This document shows, piece after piece, positions 27,231 to 36,414 of a stretch of DNA of 64,000 nucleotides. Made by a program: the position numbers and the translations under genes. Below the pieces are notes generated by a model. The model was not told where the DNA came from. It saw only the letters and a program-made list of their open reading frames with translations, and did no database searches. Origin of the DNA: JAHJQZ01 sp963667595 (lineage in GTDB: Bacteria; Pseudomonadota; Alphaproteobacteria; Rhizobiales; Devosiaceae); contig CAXXWD010000001.1 of assembly GCA_963667595.2 (NCBI GenBank), positions 2,092,126 to 2,156,125 of the forward strand, given 5' to 3'. Position 1 is the first letter of the stretch. Each line of letters opens with the position of its first letter.

Positions 27231-28562
27231 ATGGCAGATCAAGATGACGCCCGCAATTCATCCGTTCCACCGGCCGATCACGCTTTGCGCGACGGGGTGA
27301 GCGGTATGCGCCAACGCGTGTTGCGGCGATTTGGGCGTCAGCGCTGGGCCCTTGTCGCGCTTATTCTGGTTCTGATCTTTCTGGCCGCCGTACAACCGGT
27401 CGACTGGGTCGATCTCCTCCTCGGCTTTGTGGTGTTCGTCATCATCCTGGCACTGGCGCCGGATGGCATCGAGGTTTTGCATCCCGATCCCGATACAGCG
27501 GGACTCACCACGCGCAGCTTCGATGAAACCCTGTTCCGTGTCGGCGAAGCGGTTGGCCTGCCCTGGGTGATCATCGACGAGCGCAATGTCGTGCAACAGG
27601 TCAACGCCCTGGCCGCCCGCCAGTTCGCCAAGCTCGAACTCGGCGTGCCGATTTCGCTTTCCCTGCGCAATCCCGTTCTGGTCTCGGCCATCGAAACCTG
27701 CCGGCGCACCGGAGCGAACCAGACCGTCGAGATGCACCAGACCATCCCGACCCAGGTGTTCTTTCGCCTGCACGTTGCCCCGATCTCGCCTTTGTCGCCC
27801 TCTTCATCCCAAACGCCGCGGCAATGGATCGTCGTGACCTTCACCGACGTTACCGAACAGCGCCGGATCGACGCCATGCGGTCCGACTTCATTGCCAATG
27901 CCAGCCATGAACTGAGGACTCCTTTGACCTCGGTGATCGGCTTCATCGAAACCCTCAGGGGACCGGCGGCGCGCGATGCCGCGGCACGCGACAAGTTTTT
28001 GGGCATCATGGCCAATCAGGCCGAGCGCATGTCGAAGCTGATCGACGATCTGATGTCCCTCAGTCGCATCGAATCGCGCCAGCATCTGACGCCTTCGGGG
28101 ACCGTCGATCTCAAGGGCATCCTCGACGAGGTGGCCGAAGGACTTCAGCCCCAGGCACAGGAGGCTGGCGTCACCATTACGCGCGATCTCATGCCCTCCG
28201 CCGTGGTCATTGCCGGCGATCGCACCGAACTCTACGAGGTTTTCGAAAATCTCGTGGAAAATGCCGTGAAATATGGCGGCAGCGGCGGCGCCATCGAGAT
28301 CGCGCTCAAACCGGCAACCGGCCGTCCCGGCTATGCCTATTGCGTAAGCGTGACCGATCACGGTCCGGGAATCGCCGAAGAACATGTGCCGCGCCTGACC
28401 GAGCGCTTTTACAGGGTCGACGCCGAATCCAGCCGCAAAAAGAAGGGGACGGGACTGGGCTTGGCCATCGTCAAGCACATCGTCAACCGCCATCGCGGCG
28501 TCATGACCATCCGCTCCGAACTTGGAAAGGGAACGAGCGTCGAGGTTCTTCTTCCGTCATGA
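27231..28562 (+). CDS. phoR: Phosphate regulon sensor histidine kinase PhoR
   Basis: 443 residues. Two transmembrane helices (about residues 40-85), a PAS-like segment (LPWVIIDERNVVQQVNALAA), the H-box FIANASHELRTPLTSV, the N-box ENLVENAVKYGG, DHGPGIAEEHV and the G-box GTGLGLAIVKHI. With low phosphate, PhoR phosphorylates PhoB; the Pst transporter and PhoU keep it silent when phosphate is plentiful. It heads the cluster phoR-pstSCAB-phoU-phoB. The ATG at 27231 fits the conserved part better than the upstream in-frame ATG at 27168, which lies in the shared ppk2 promoter region. Confidence 0.95.
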   Translation: MADQDDARNSSVPPADHALRDGVSGMRQRVLRRFGRQRWALVALILVLIFLAAVQPVDWVDLLLGFVVFVIILALAPDGIEVLHPDPDTAGLTTRSFDETLFRVGEAVGLPWVIIDERNVVQQVNALAARQFAKLELGVPISLSLRNPVLVSAIETCRRTGANQTVEMHQTIPTQVFFRLHVAPISPLSPSSSQTPRQWIVVTFTDVTEQRRIDAMRSDFIANASHELRTPLTSVIGFIETLRGPAARDAAARDKFLGIMANQAERMSKLIDDLMSLSRIESRQHLTPSGTVDLKGILDEVAEGLQPQAQEAGVTITRDLMPSAVVIAGDRTELYEVFENLVENAVKYGGSGGAIEIALKPATGRPGYAYCVSVTDHGPGIAEEHVPRLTERFYRVDAESSRKKKGTGLGLAIVKHIVNRHRGVMTIRSELGKGTSVEVLLPS

Positions 28563-28632
28563 CAAAATGGGGAAAACGCCGGTTATCCCCCACGCCATTT
28601 CTGTAATCATTAGAAATAACAGCATGTTACGG

Positions 28633-28660
28633 TGACACATAAGTGTCATCCAAACGACAT
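28633..28660 (+). promoter_or_regulatory. Pho box upstream of pstS
   Basis: Three half-sites spaced exactly 11 bp: TGACAC (28633), TGTCAT (28644) and CGACAT (28655), with AT-rich 5-bp spacers, as in PhoB-binding direct repeats. The first two also form the palindrome TGACAC-ATAAG-TGTCA. It lies about 110 bp before the pstS ATG. Confidence 0.75.
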
Positions 28661-28768
28661 AGAACCGTTAGCGGCGGTTCATAGGTTGCGCCTGTCTGAA
28701 CGGGTTCGGATGTGGCTGATCGAGCCGGGACCCGGGGCTCCTGCCCAATGCTCTGAAAGGGATAAATC

Positions 28769-29812
28769 ATGAAAACCGCACTTTACGCCGGCGCCGCTGC
28801 CGTAGTCCTGCTCGGCGCGCTGGACGTTTCGGCCGCCATGGCGCGCGACAACATCCACATCGCCGGTTCGTCCACCGTCCTTCCCTATGCATCGATCGTT
28901 GCCGAGGCGTTCCACGAGAACTTCTCCGACTTCCCGACCCCGGTCGTGGAATCCGGCGGGTCTTCCGCTGGCCTCAAGCAGTTCTGCGAAGGTGTCGGCG
29001 AGAACTTCATCGACGTGGCCGACGCGTCGCGCCCGATCAAGTCGAGCGAAATCGAGACTTGTGCCGCCAACGGCGTCACCGACATCATCCAGGTCCGCAT
29101 CGGCTATGACGGCATCGTCTTCGCCTCCCAGAAGGACGGCCCGGCCTACAACGCGTTCACGCCGGCCGACCTTTTCAACGCCCTTGGCGCCCAGGTCCTC
29201 AAGGATGGCGCCCTGGTCGACAATCCCTATTCCAAGTGGAACGCGTTCAACGCCGATCTGCCGGACGCCGAAATCCTCGCCTTCATCCCGGGCACCAAGC
29301 ACGGTACCCGTGAAGTCTTCGAGGAAAAGGTCCTGATCGCCGGCTGCGAAGAAACCGGTGCCTTCGACAAATATATGGAAGCCAATGGCGGCGACAAAAA
29401 AGCCGCCGAAGCTTCGTGCAAGGCCGTTCGTACCGATGGCAAGTCGGTCGACATCGACGGCGACTACACCGAGACCCTGGCCCGCATCGGGTCCAATGCC
29501 AACGCCATCGGCGTGTTCGGCCTGGCCTTCTACGAGAACAACACCGACAAGCTCAAGGTTGCGACCATGAGCGGCGTCACGCCTTCGACCGATACCATCG
29601 CCTCGGGTGACTATCCGGTCTCCCGTCCGCTCTTCTTCTACGTGAAGAAGGCTCATATCGGCGTGATCCCCGGCCTCAAGGAATATGCCGAGTTCTTCGT
29701 CTCCGACGACATGGCTGGCCCGGACGGCCCGCTCGCCCAGTATGGTCTGGTTTCCGATCCGGAACTGGCCCAGACCCAGGCTGACGTCGCCAACGAAGTG
29801 ACCATGAAGTAA
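28769..29812 (+). CDS. pstS: Phosphate ABC transporter substrate-binding protein PstS
   Basis: 347 residues with a Sec signal peptide (MKTALYAGAAAVVLLGALDVSAAMA). The mature protein shows the phosphate-binding loops IHIAGSSTVLPYA, ESGGSSAGLKQF and PGTKHGTREVFEEKVL. It captures phosphate in the periplasm for PstCAB. Placed after a Pho box and 206 bp after phoR, so it probably has its own PhoB-dependent promoter. A GC-rich hairpin follows its stop. Confidence 0.96.
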   Translation: MKTALYAGAAAVVLLGALDVSAAMARDNIHIAGSSTVLPYASIVAEAFHENFSDFPTPVVESGGSSAGLKQFCEGVGENFIDVADASRPIKSSEIETCAANGVTDIIQVRIGYDGIVFASQKDGPAYNAFTPADLFNALGAQVLKDGALVDNPYSKWNAFNADLPDAEILAFIPGTKHGTREVFEEKVLIAGCEETGAFDKYMEANGGDKKAAEASCKAVRTDGKSVDIDGDYTETLARIGSNANAIGVFGLAFYENNTDKLKVATMSGVTPSTDTIASGDYPVSRPLFFYVKKAHIGVIPGLKEYAEFFVSDDMAGPDGPLAQYGLVSDPELAQTQADVANEVTMK

Positions 29813-29822
29813 TGCGCTTCTG

Positions 29823-29846
29823 GCGGAGCGGCCCCGGCCGCTCCGC
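29823..29846 (+). terminator. Hairpin between pstS and pstC (attenuator or 3' stabiliser)
   Basis: Perfect 11-bp stem GCGGAGCGGCC / GGCCGCTCCGC, 2-base loop, followed by TTCTTTT. It starts 10 bp after the pstS stop and would leave pstS mRNA in excess over pstCAB. Confidence 0.65.
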
Positions 29847-29909
29847 TTCTTTTACCGGCCATGACGGGCGCGTTATGCCCGTTTAGTCGATCCAAAGACC
29901 ATCTGGTGG

Positions 29910-31397
29910 ATGCCGATGCTGCTGCTTGTTGTCATATTTGCCGTGCTCTTGATCGCCGCGATCGGTTTCGTGCTCGGCCGCCAACGTTCCATCAGCCTGG
30001 CCGGCGGCGACACCCACAAGCTTCATTCCCTGCCGAACTATTATGGGTTCCATGTGGTCGTGATCACGCTGGCGCCGGCTTTCCTGCTGCTGGTCGCGTG
30101 GCTGATCGCCCAGCCGCTCTTCATCGAAAGCCAGATCTCAAGCCAGATTTCCGATCAGACCGTTGCGCAGTTCAGTTCCAAGGGGCTGGCGCTGAGCGAA
30201 GTCCGGCGCTTGGCAAACGGTCTCGATGTCGCCGTCGAGCGCGGGGCCCTGACCGCCGATCATGCCAATTCGATCCGCTCCGAGTTTACTGATATTCGCG
30301 AGCGTCTCGGCGAGGTCGGCGTGGCGCTCGGGTCCAACGTGACCCCCGACGTGCTGCTCATCGCCCAGCATTACCGCGTCATGAACGCCACCGGCTCCAT
30401 GCTGCGCAGCGGATTGGTGATCGCGCTGGCGCTGGTGAGCGCCGTCTATGCCTATTTCCAGATCACGCCCGGTTTCCGGGCCCGCATCGTGGTGGAACGC
30501 GCCAGTTTGTGGCTGCTCATCGCCGCGGCGTCGATCGCCATCCTGACCACGCTCGGCATCGTCCTGTCGCTGGTCTTCAACACAATCGAATTCTTCCGCC
30601 TCTATCCGGCCGCCGACTTCCTGTTCGGGCTGACCTGGTCGCCGAGCTTCACCGGCGGCGGTGCGAACTCGCAACTCGGCCTGGTGCCGCTGATCTGGGG
30701 CACGCTCTATATCTCCGTCGTCGCCCTGCTGGTCGCCGTTCCCATCGGGCTGTTCGCGGCGGTCTATCTTTCCGAATACGCCACCCCGACGGTGCGGTCC
30801 TTCGCCAAGCCTCTGATCGAGGTCCTGGCCGGCATCCCGACCATCGTCTACGGCCTGTTCGCCCTTCTGACCGTGGGGCCGCTTCTGCTCGGTGTTTTCG
30901 GTGAAAAGGGCATTCTGGGCGTCAACTGGATGCAGGGGGGCACCGCCGTCATGACCGCGGGCCTTGTCATGGGCATCATGCTCATCCCCTTCGTCTCCTC
31001 GCTTTCCGACGACATCATCAACGCCGTGCCGCAGTCGATGCGCGACGGCTCGCTCGGCCTTGGCGCCACCCCGTCCGAAACGGTGCGTCTCGTCATCCTT
31101 CCGGCTGCCCTGCCGGGGATCGTGGGGGCCATCCTTCTGGCGGCCTCGCGCGCCATCGGCGAAACCATGATCGTCGTGCTCGGCGCCGGCGCGGCGGGAA
31201 AGATCTCGCTCAATCCCTTCGAGGCCATGACCACCGTCACCGCCAAGATCGTTTCGCAGTTGACCGGTGACGCCGACTTCACGTCGCCCGTGGCGCTGGT
31301 CGCCTTTGCGCTGGGCATGACGCTGTTCGTCTTCACGCTCTGCCTCAACATTCTCGCGCTCTACATCGTGCGCAAATACCGGGAGCAGTACGAATAA
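29910..31397 (+). CDS. pstC: Phosphate ABC transporter permease PstC
   Basis: 495 residues, about 170 longer than E. coli PstC. The extra N-terminal part has two or three membrane helices and a soluble loop (about residues 75-150), a form common in alphaproteobacteria. The C-terminal permease domain has the helices and the EAA-type loop DGSLGLGATPSETVRLVILPAALPG. Two close ATGs (29910 and 29916) are possible; the second is better spaced from the purine-rich TGGTGG. pstA starts at its last base. Confidence 0.93.
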   Translation: MPMLLLVVIFAVLLIAAIGFVLGRQRSISLAGGDTHKLHSLPNYYGFHVVVITLAPAFLLLVAWLIAQPLFIESQISSQISDQTVAQFSSKGLALSEVRRLANGLDVAVERGALTADHANSIRSEFTDIRERLGEVGVALGSNVTPDVLLIAQHYRVMNATGSMLRSGLVIALALVSAVYAYFQITPGFRARIVVERASLWLLIAAASIAILTTLGIVLSLVFNTIEFFRLYPAADFLFGLTWSPSFTGGGANSQLGLVPLIWGTLYISVVALLVAVPIGLFAAVYLSEYATPTVRSFAKPLIEVLAGIPTIVYGLFALLTVGPLLLGVFGEKGILGVNWMQGGTAVMTAGLVMGIMLIPFVSSLSDDIINAVPQSMRDGSLGLGATPSETVRLVILPAALPGIVGAILLAASRAIGETMIVVLGAGAAGKISLNPFEAMTTVTAKIVSQLTGDADFTSPVALVAFALGMTLFVFTLCLNILALYIVRKYREQYE

Positions 31398-32758
31398 TGA
31401 GCGATATTGCCGAAACCAACGTCACGGCGTCCGATCCCGTGCCGGCCAAGAAATCGCTTTACGAGCAGGATCCCAAGACCCGGGCGCGCTCGAATGCCGA
31501 AACCCGTTTTCGTCTTTATGGCATAGGGGCCATCGTGATCGGCCTCGGCTTTCTGGTCGTCCTGTTGGTGACCATCGTCATGAACGGCATCCCGGCTTTC
31601 ACCCAGAGCTACTTAACGCTCAACATCGAACTAAGGGCCGACAAGCTCGATCCCAAGGGGCATCGCGACCCCGCCGAAATGGCCAAGGTCACGACCTTCG
31701 GCTACAATCCGCTGATCGAGGAAGCGCTCAAGAAGGATCTGGTCGCGGCCGGTGTCGAGGTCGACATGAAGGGATCCCAGCTGAGGAAAATGCTGTCCTC
31801 GGGCGTCGCCAGCCAAGTGCGCAATTTCGTGCTCGCCAATCCCGATCAACTCGGCAGGACCGTGACGTTCGATGTCCTGGCCGCGAGCCGGGTCGACGGC
31901 TACCTCAAGGGCCGCGTCACGCGCGAGTCCCTTGCCGACGACAAGAACCTGTCGCCGGTTCATCTCGACATCGTCGATCATCTCGTCGCAAAGGGTCTTC
32001 TGGACCGGCGCTTCAACGCCGATTTCATCTTCGGCTCCGATTCCTCCGACTCGCGTCCGGAAAGCGCCGGTATCGGCGTGTCCATGCTCGGATCTTTCTT
32101 CATGATGATCGTGGTGCTTTTTCTGAGCCTGCCGATCGGCGTCGCCGCCGCGATCTACCTCGAGGAGTTCGCCGCCAAGAACTGGTTTACCGATCTTATT
32201 GAAGTGAACATTTCCAATCTCGCGGCCGTGCCCTCGATCGTGTTCGGCATTCTCGGCCTGTCGGCCTTCATCCAGTTCGCCAGCCTGCCGAAATCGGCGC
32301 CTTTAGTGGGCGGACTGGTGCTGACGCTGATGACCCTGCCGCGTATCATCATTCCGGCGCGCGCCGCTCTGGGCGCCGTGCCGCCCTCAATCCGCGAAGC
32401 TGCACTCGGGGTCGGCGCCTCCAAGATGCAGACCGTTTTCCACCATGTGCTGCCGCTGGCCATGCCGGGCATTCTGACCGGCACGATCATCGGCATGGCG
32501 CAGGCGCTCGGCGAGACCGCCCCCCTGCTGCTGATCGGCATGGTCGGATTCATCGCCTCGAACTATCCCGCCGGATTCTTCGAGGGATTCTTGAGCCCCA
32601 ACACGGCCATGCCGGCGCAGATCTACGAATGGTCGAAACGCGCCGATCCGGCCTTCTACGAACGGGCCTGGGGCGGGATCATCATCCTTCTGGTGTTCCT
32701 GGCCATCATGAATATCGCAGCAGTTATCCTGCGCCGTCGTTTCGAACGTCGCTGGTAA
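31397..32758 (+). CDS. pstA: Phosphate ABC transporter permease PstA
   Basis: 453 residues, also extended at the N-terminus compared with the roughly 300 of E. coli: one helix (about residues 45-65) and a large periplasmic region (about 70-220) precede the six-helix permease domain. The EAA loop is REAALGVGASKMQTVFHHVLPLAMPGI. Its ATG overlaps the pstC stop by one base, so the two are translationally coupled and together form the channel. Confidence 0.93.
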   Translation: MSDIAETNVTASDPVPAKKSLYEQDPKTRARSNAETRFRLYGIGAIVIGLGFLVVLLVTIVMNGIPAFTQSYLTLNIELRADKLDPKGHRDPAEMAKVTTFGYNPLIEEALKKDLVAAGVEVDMKGSQLRKMLSSGVASQVRNFVLANPDQLGRTVTFDVLAASRVDGYLKGRVTRESLADDKNLSPVHLDIVDHLVAKGLLDRRFNADFIFGSDSSDSRPESAGIGVSMLGSFFMMIVVLFLSLPIGVAAAIYLEEFAAKNWFTDLIEVNISNLAAVPSIVFGILGLSAFIQFASLPKSAPLVGGLVLTLMTLPRIIIPARAALGAVPPSIREAALGVGASKMQTVFHHVLPLAMPGILTGTIIGMAQALGETAPLLLIGMVGFIASNYPAGFFEGFLSPNTAMPAQIYEWSKRADPAFYERAWGGIIILLVFLAIMNIAAVILRRRFERRW

Positions 32759-32768
32759 GGAGAGAATT

Positions 32769-33572
32769 ATGGAAGCCGTGGCGAACGAACAGGTGCGTTC
32801 CGTGGAAACGCCCCATGCCGTCAAGGTCGAGGCGAGCAACGTTCAGGTCTATTACGGGGACTCCCACGCCATCAAGGACGTGAGCATAAAGATCGTCGAA
32901 AAGACCGTCACCTCCTTCATCGGCCCGTCTGGTTGCGGCAAGTCGACCTTTTTGAGGTGCATCAACCGCATGAACGACACCATCGACGTCGCCCGCGTCG
33001 AAGGCACCATCCTGCTCGACGGCGAGGACATCTACGACAAGCGCGTCGATCCGGTGCAGCTCAGGGCGCGCGTCGGCATGGTGTTTCAAAAACCCAATCC
33101 CTTCCCCAAGTCCATCTACGACAACGTCGCCTACGGTCCGAAAATCCACGGCATGGTGCGCGGCAAGGAAGAAATGGACGAACTGGTGCAGTCCTCGCTG
33201 CGGCGCGCCGGCTTGTGGGACGAGGTCAAGGATCGTTTGAGCGAACCGGGGACCGGGTTGTCCGGCGGCCAGCAGCAGCGCTTATGCATCGCGCGCGCCA
33301 TCGCCACCAAGCCGGAAGTCTTGCTGATGGACGAGCCCTGTTCGGCGCTCGATCCGATCGCCACCGCCATCATCGAGGAACTGATCGACGAATTGCGTGA
33401 GAACTTCACCATCTGCATCGTGACGCACTCCATGCAGCAGGCGGCGCGCGTTTCCCAGAAGACGGCTTTCTTCCATCTCGGAAAACTGATCGAAGAAGGC
33501 CCGACCGAGGAAATCTTCACCAACCCACGCGACAAGAAAACGCAGGACTATATTACCGGACGTATCGGTTGA
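32769..33572 (+). CDS. pstB: Phosphate ABC transporter ATP-binding protein PstB
   Basis: 267 residues. Walker A GPSGCGKST, Q-loop VFQKPNPFPKSIYDNV (PstB-specific), signature LSGGQQQRLCIARAI, Walker B VLLMDEPCSALDP and the switch histidine in CIVTHSMQQAARVS. It energises PstCA on the cytoplasmic side and with PhoU signals phosphate status to PhoR. Strong ribosome-binding site AAGGAGAG. Confidence 0.97.
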   Translation: MEAVANEQVRSVETPHAVKVEASNVQVYYGDSHAIKDVSIKIVEKTVTSFIGPSGCGKSTFLRCINRMNDTIDVARVEGTILLDGEDIYDKRVDPVQLRARVGMVFQKPNPFPKSIYDNVAYGPKIHGMVRGKEEMDELVQSSLRRAGLWDEVKDRLSEPGTGLSGGQQQRLCIARAIATKPEVLLMDEPCSALDPIATAIIEELIDELRENFTICIVTHSMQQAARVSQKTAFFHLGKLIEEGPTEEIFTNPRDKKTQDYITGRIG

Positions 33573-33601
33573 TTCGGACGGTTTGATAAGGAACAAGCGG
33601 A

Positions 33602-34300
33602 ATGGCCAATCCTACGAGCGACCACATTGTCTCGTCCTTTGATGATGAGATCCTTCAACTGGCGGCATCCATCGCGGAGATGGGCGGCGCCGTCGAAAAC
33701 GCCATTTCCTCCGCGGTCGAAGCCTTGCTGAAAGTCGATCACGTTGCGGCCCGCGAGATTCTCGCCGCCGACATCAAGATCGACGAGATGCAGCGCGTGA
33801 TCGACGAAACAGCGGTGTCGATGATCGCGCGGCGCCAGCCCATGGCGGGCGATTTGCGCATGATCGTCGCGTCCATCCACATCGCCAACGATCTTGAACG
33901 TGTCGGCGACATGGCCAAGACGATCTGCCGGCGCGCGCTGCAACTCGACGGTGCCCGGCTGTCGCCGAAATTCTACAACGGCGTTCGCCACATGACGGAC
34001 CTGACCCTACGCCAGCTCAAGGACGCGATCGACGTCTACACCTCGCGCGATCTCGACGGGGCCGTGGCCGTGTGCGAGCACGACGCCGAGATCGACGCGC
34101 TTTACGTTTCGCTGTTCCGCGAACTTCTGACCTACATGATGGAAGACCCGCGCAACATCACCCAGTGCACCAACCTGCTCCTGGCGGGCAAGAGCCTGGA
34201 ACGCGCCGGCGATCACGCCACCAATATCGCCGAACAGGCCTATTACCTGCAGACCGGCAAGAATCTCGCCATGCTCCTCGAGCAGAAGGCCAAGAGCTAG
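33602..34300 (+). CDS. phoU: Phosphate-signalling regulator PhoU
   Basis: 232 residues made of two similar three-helix repeats. Metal-cluster motifs appear in each repeat: DEMQRVIDETAVSMIARRQPMAGDLR in the first, and the shorter counterpart DPRNITQCTNLLLAGKSLERAGDHATNI in the second. It inhibits PhoR when phosphate is ample and restrains Pst uptake. It lies 29 bp after pstB and 12 bp before phoB. Confidence 0.95.
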   Translation: MANPTSDHIVSSFDDEILQLAASIAEMGGAVENAISSAVEALLKVDHVAAREILAADIKIDEMQRVIDETAVSMIARRQPMAGDLRMIVASIHIANDLERVGDMAKTICRRALQLDGARLSPKFYNGVRHMTDLTLRQLKDAIDVYTSRDLDGAVAVCEHDAEIDALYVSLFRELLTYMMEDPRNITQCTNLLLAGKSLERAGDHATNIAEQAYYLQTGKNLAMLLEQKAKS

Positions 34301-34312
34301 GGCATCATCGTC

Positions 34313-35014
34313 ATGACAGCGACCATCATGATCGTTGAGGACGAAGCCGATCTCTCCTTGATGCTTCGCTACAACCTCGAGGCCGAAGGATTCAAGGTCA
34401 CCTCGGCGGCAACGGGTGACGAAGCCGCCGAGATGGTCAGGGACAATGTGCCAGACCTCATTTTGCTGGACTGGATGCTGCCCGGCCTTTCCGGCATCGA
34501 ATTGTGTCGCCGCTGGCGCGCGCGCGAGGAAACCGCGAGTGTGCCGATCATCATGCTCACGGCGCGCGGCGAGGAGGAAGAACGGGTCAGGGGCCTCGAA
34601 ATGGGCGCCGACGACTACGTCACCAAGCCGTTCTCCATTCCCGAACTCCTGGCCCGCATTCATGCGCTGCTCAGGCGCTCCAGTCCGCAGCTCGTCGCCT
34701 CGATCCTCAGGGCCGGCGATCTCGAACTCGACCGCACCTCCCACCGCGTCCGCCGCTCCGGCCGCGACGTCCATCTCGGTCCAACCGAGTACCGGCTTCT
34801 GGAATACCTGATGCGCTCCCCCGGTCGGGTCTATTCGCGCGAGCAATTGCTCGACGCCGTGTGGGGCACCGACGTCTATGTCGACGAACGCACGGTCGAT
34901 GTGCATGTGGGCCGATTGCGCAAGGCCATCAATCGCGGCCGCAACCCCGATCCCATCCGAACCGTCCGTGGCACGGGCTATGCGTTCGACGAACGTTTCC
35001 AGGCGGCAGGGTAG
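34313..35014 (+). CDS. phoB: Phosphate regulon response regulator PhoB
   Basis: 233 residues, OmpR/PhoB type. Receiver: MIVEDEADLSLML, phospho-acceptor in LILLDWMLPGLSG, MLTARGEEEE and DDYVTKPFS. Winged-helix DNA-binding domain: GPTEYRLLEYLMRSPGRVYS ... ERTVDVHVGRLRKAI. Phosphorylated PhoB binds Pho boxes such as the one at 28633-28660. The upstream ribosome-binding site is weak, so translation may depend on phoU. Confidence 0.96.
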   Translation: MTATIMIVEDEADLSLMLRYNLEAEGFKVTSAATGDEAAEMVRDNVPDLILLDWMLPGLSGIELCRRWRAREETASVPIIMLTARGEEEERVRGLEMGADDYVTKPFSIPELLARIHALLRRSSPQLVASILRAGDLELDRTSHRVRRSGRDVHLGPTEYRLLEYLMRSPGRVYSREQLLDAVWGTDVYVDERTVDVHVGRLRKAINRGRNPDPIRTVRGTGYAFDERFQAAG

Positions 35015-35067
35015 GGGCGCCCGGTCTGAAAACGTTCAAGCCGATGTGGCTGACCGGATAAAAGCCG

Positions 35068-36285
35068 TCAGGTCCGTGGATTGAGCAAGCTGTGGACCGC
35101 CGACAACAGGAATTCGTCCCGATAATGACCGGCCGCGAAAGAAACGCCGACCGGGCAATTATCGACCGTCATCAAAGGGGCTGAAACCTCCGGCAGCCGC
35201 GCCACGCCGGAAAAGGCGGTGATGGTCATCGTCGGATCGTAGAACGCGAGCACGGCGTCGAGCGTGTTCAGCGAGCCCTTGAGGGGCGCCTTCACCGGGG
35301 TTGTCGGAAAACAGATCACCGTGCCCTCGGGGAGGCCGGCATTGATCGCCGCGAAAAGCCGCTCACACCGGGTCAGGCTGTCCAGCGCCGCGATCCGGTC
35401 GAAACGCTGCACATTGGTGTAGGCGTTGGTGAAGACCGAACCGAGTTCAGGTTTGCTCGTTTCGATCCAGTTGCCAAGGATACTCTGGAACTCGGCCGTC
35501 TGCAGATCGCGCAGCGCGTCGAGGTTGCAGGCGCTCAAAGGCAGATCCTCTCCGACGAGATCGGAAAAGCGGATCGGGTCGTACGGAATGCCGGCGCGCC
35601 GGGCGATCTCTTTCACCGTGGCGTCGAACTGCGCCGCCACTGCCTCGTCGGCAGTTTCCAGCGCATCGGACAGGACCAGCAGGCGGCGGATCGGCGCGAC
35701 AGGCTTTCGGTCGCTGCGCAACAACACGCGAATGGCAGCATCCAGCGTTGCGAACCGTTGGGCAAGCACACCTACGGTGCTCACGCTCGGCATGAACGGC
35801 AAAACGCCCGCTTCCGAGATGCGGTGCAGCGACGGACGCATGCCCCAAACCCCGCACAGGCTTGCCGGCACGCGAATCGAGCCGCCCGAATCCGTGCCGA
35901 TGGCAAAATCGGCCAGGCCGTTGGCGACGGCTGCCGCCGATCCGCTCGACGACCCGCCGGGGATGCGCTCCGGCGCCTTTGCATTGCGCGGCGTGCCGAA
36001 GAACTGGCTTTCGCCGTCAAGGCTGTAGGTAAACTCGTCGGCAACGGCCTTGCCAATGCAACGCGCGCCGGCGGCCAGAAGCTGATCGACACAAAGCGCA
36101 TTGTGAACCGGCGCCGGATGGGTCTCCCGCCAGGCCGGGCTGCCATAGGAAGTCCGGTGCCCGGCGATGTCGATATTGTCCTTCACCGCGAAGGTCATGT
36201 TGTCCAGTGGGCCGGTTCCCAGCGGTGGCAGATCAAGCTTTTCGACAAGAGCGCCGGAAGGGTCCGAGAAGGTGGTTTGAGGCAT
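35068..36285 (-). CDS. Amidase (amidase-signature family)
   Basis: About 405 residues from the ATG at 36285. The Ser-cisSer-Lys triad is visible: the lysine in FAVKDNIDIAGHRT (about residue 33) and the two serines in IPGGSSSGSAAAVANGLADFAIGTDSGGSIRVPA. No GatB/GatC genes are near and it is shorter than GatA, so it is not a glutamyl-tRNA amidotransferase. It probably hydrolyses a small amide (relatives include indoleacetamide and allophanate-type enzymes). The substrate is unknown. Not obviously in an operon; convergent with phoB. Confidence 0.82.
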   Translation of the reverse strand: MPQTTFSDPSGALVEKLDLPPLGTGPLDNMTFAVKDNIDIAGHRTSYGSPAWRETHPAPVHNALCVDQLLAAGARCIGKAVADEFTYSLDGESQFFGTPRNAKAPERIPGGSSSGSAAAVANGLADFAIGTDSGGSIRVPASLCGVWGMRPSLHRISEAGVLPFMPSVSTVGVLAQRFATLDAAIRVLLRSDRKPVAPIRRLLVLSDALETADEAVAAQFDATVKEIARRAGIPYDPIRFSDLVGEDLPLSACNLDALRDLQTAEFQSILGNWIETSKPELGSVFTNAYTNVQRFDRIAALDSLTRCERLFAAINAGLPEGTVICFPTTPVKAPLKGSLNTLDAVLAFYDPTMTITAFSGVARLPEVSAPLMTVDNCPVGVSFAAGHYRDEFLLSAVHSLLNPRT

Positions 36286-36414
36286 GATCTGTTTCCATTC
36301 GGATGAAGCGTTCGGCAATCGTTTCGGGCTGGACGCGGTCATGCGGTTTACCGGCCGGTCTGCAAGGGCTCGGCTTGGCATCACACAAGGGGTCCGAAAC
36401 CGCAACCGGTGCGA

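Noticed and set aside
35068..36285. gatA (glutamyl-tRNA amidotransferase subunit A)
   Set aside because: Too short for GatA, no gatB or gatC adjacent; generic amidase signature only.
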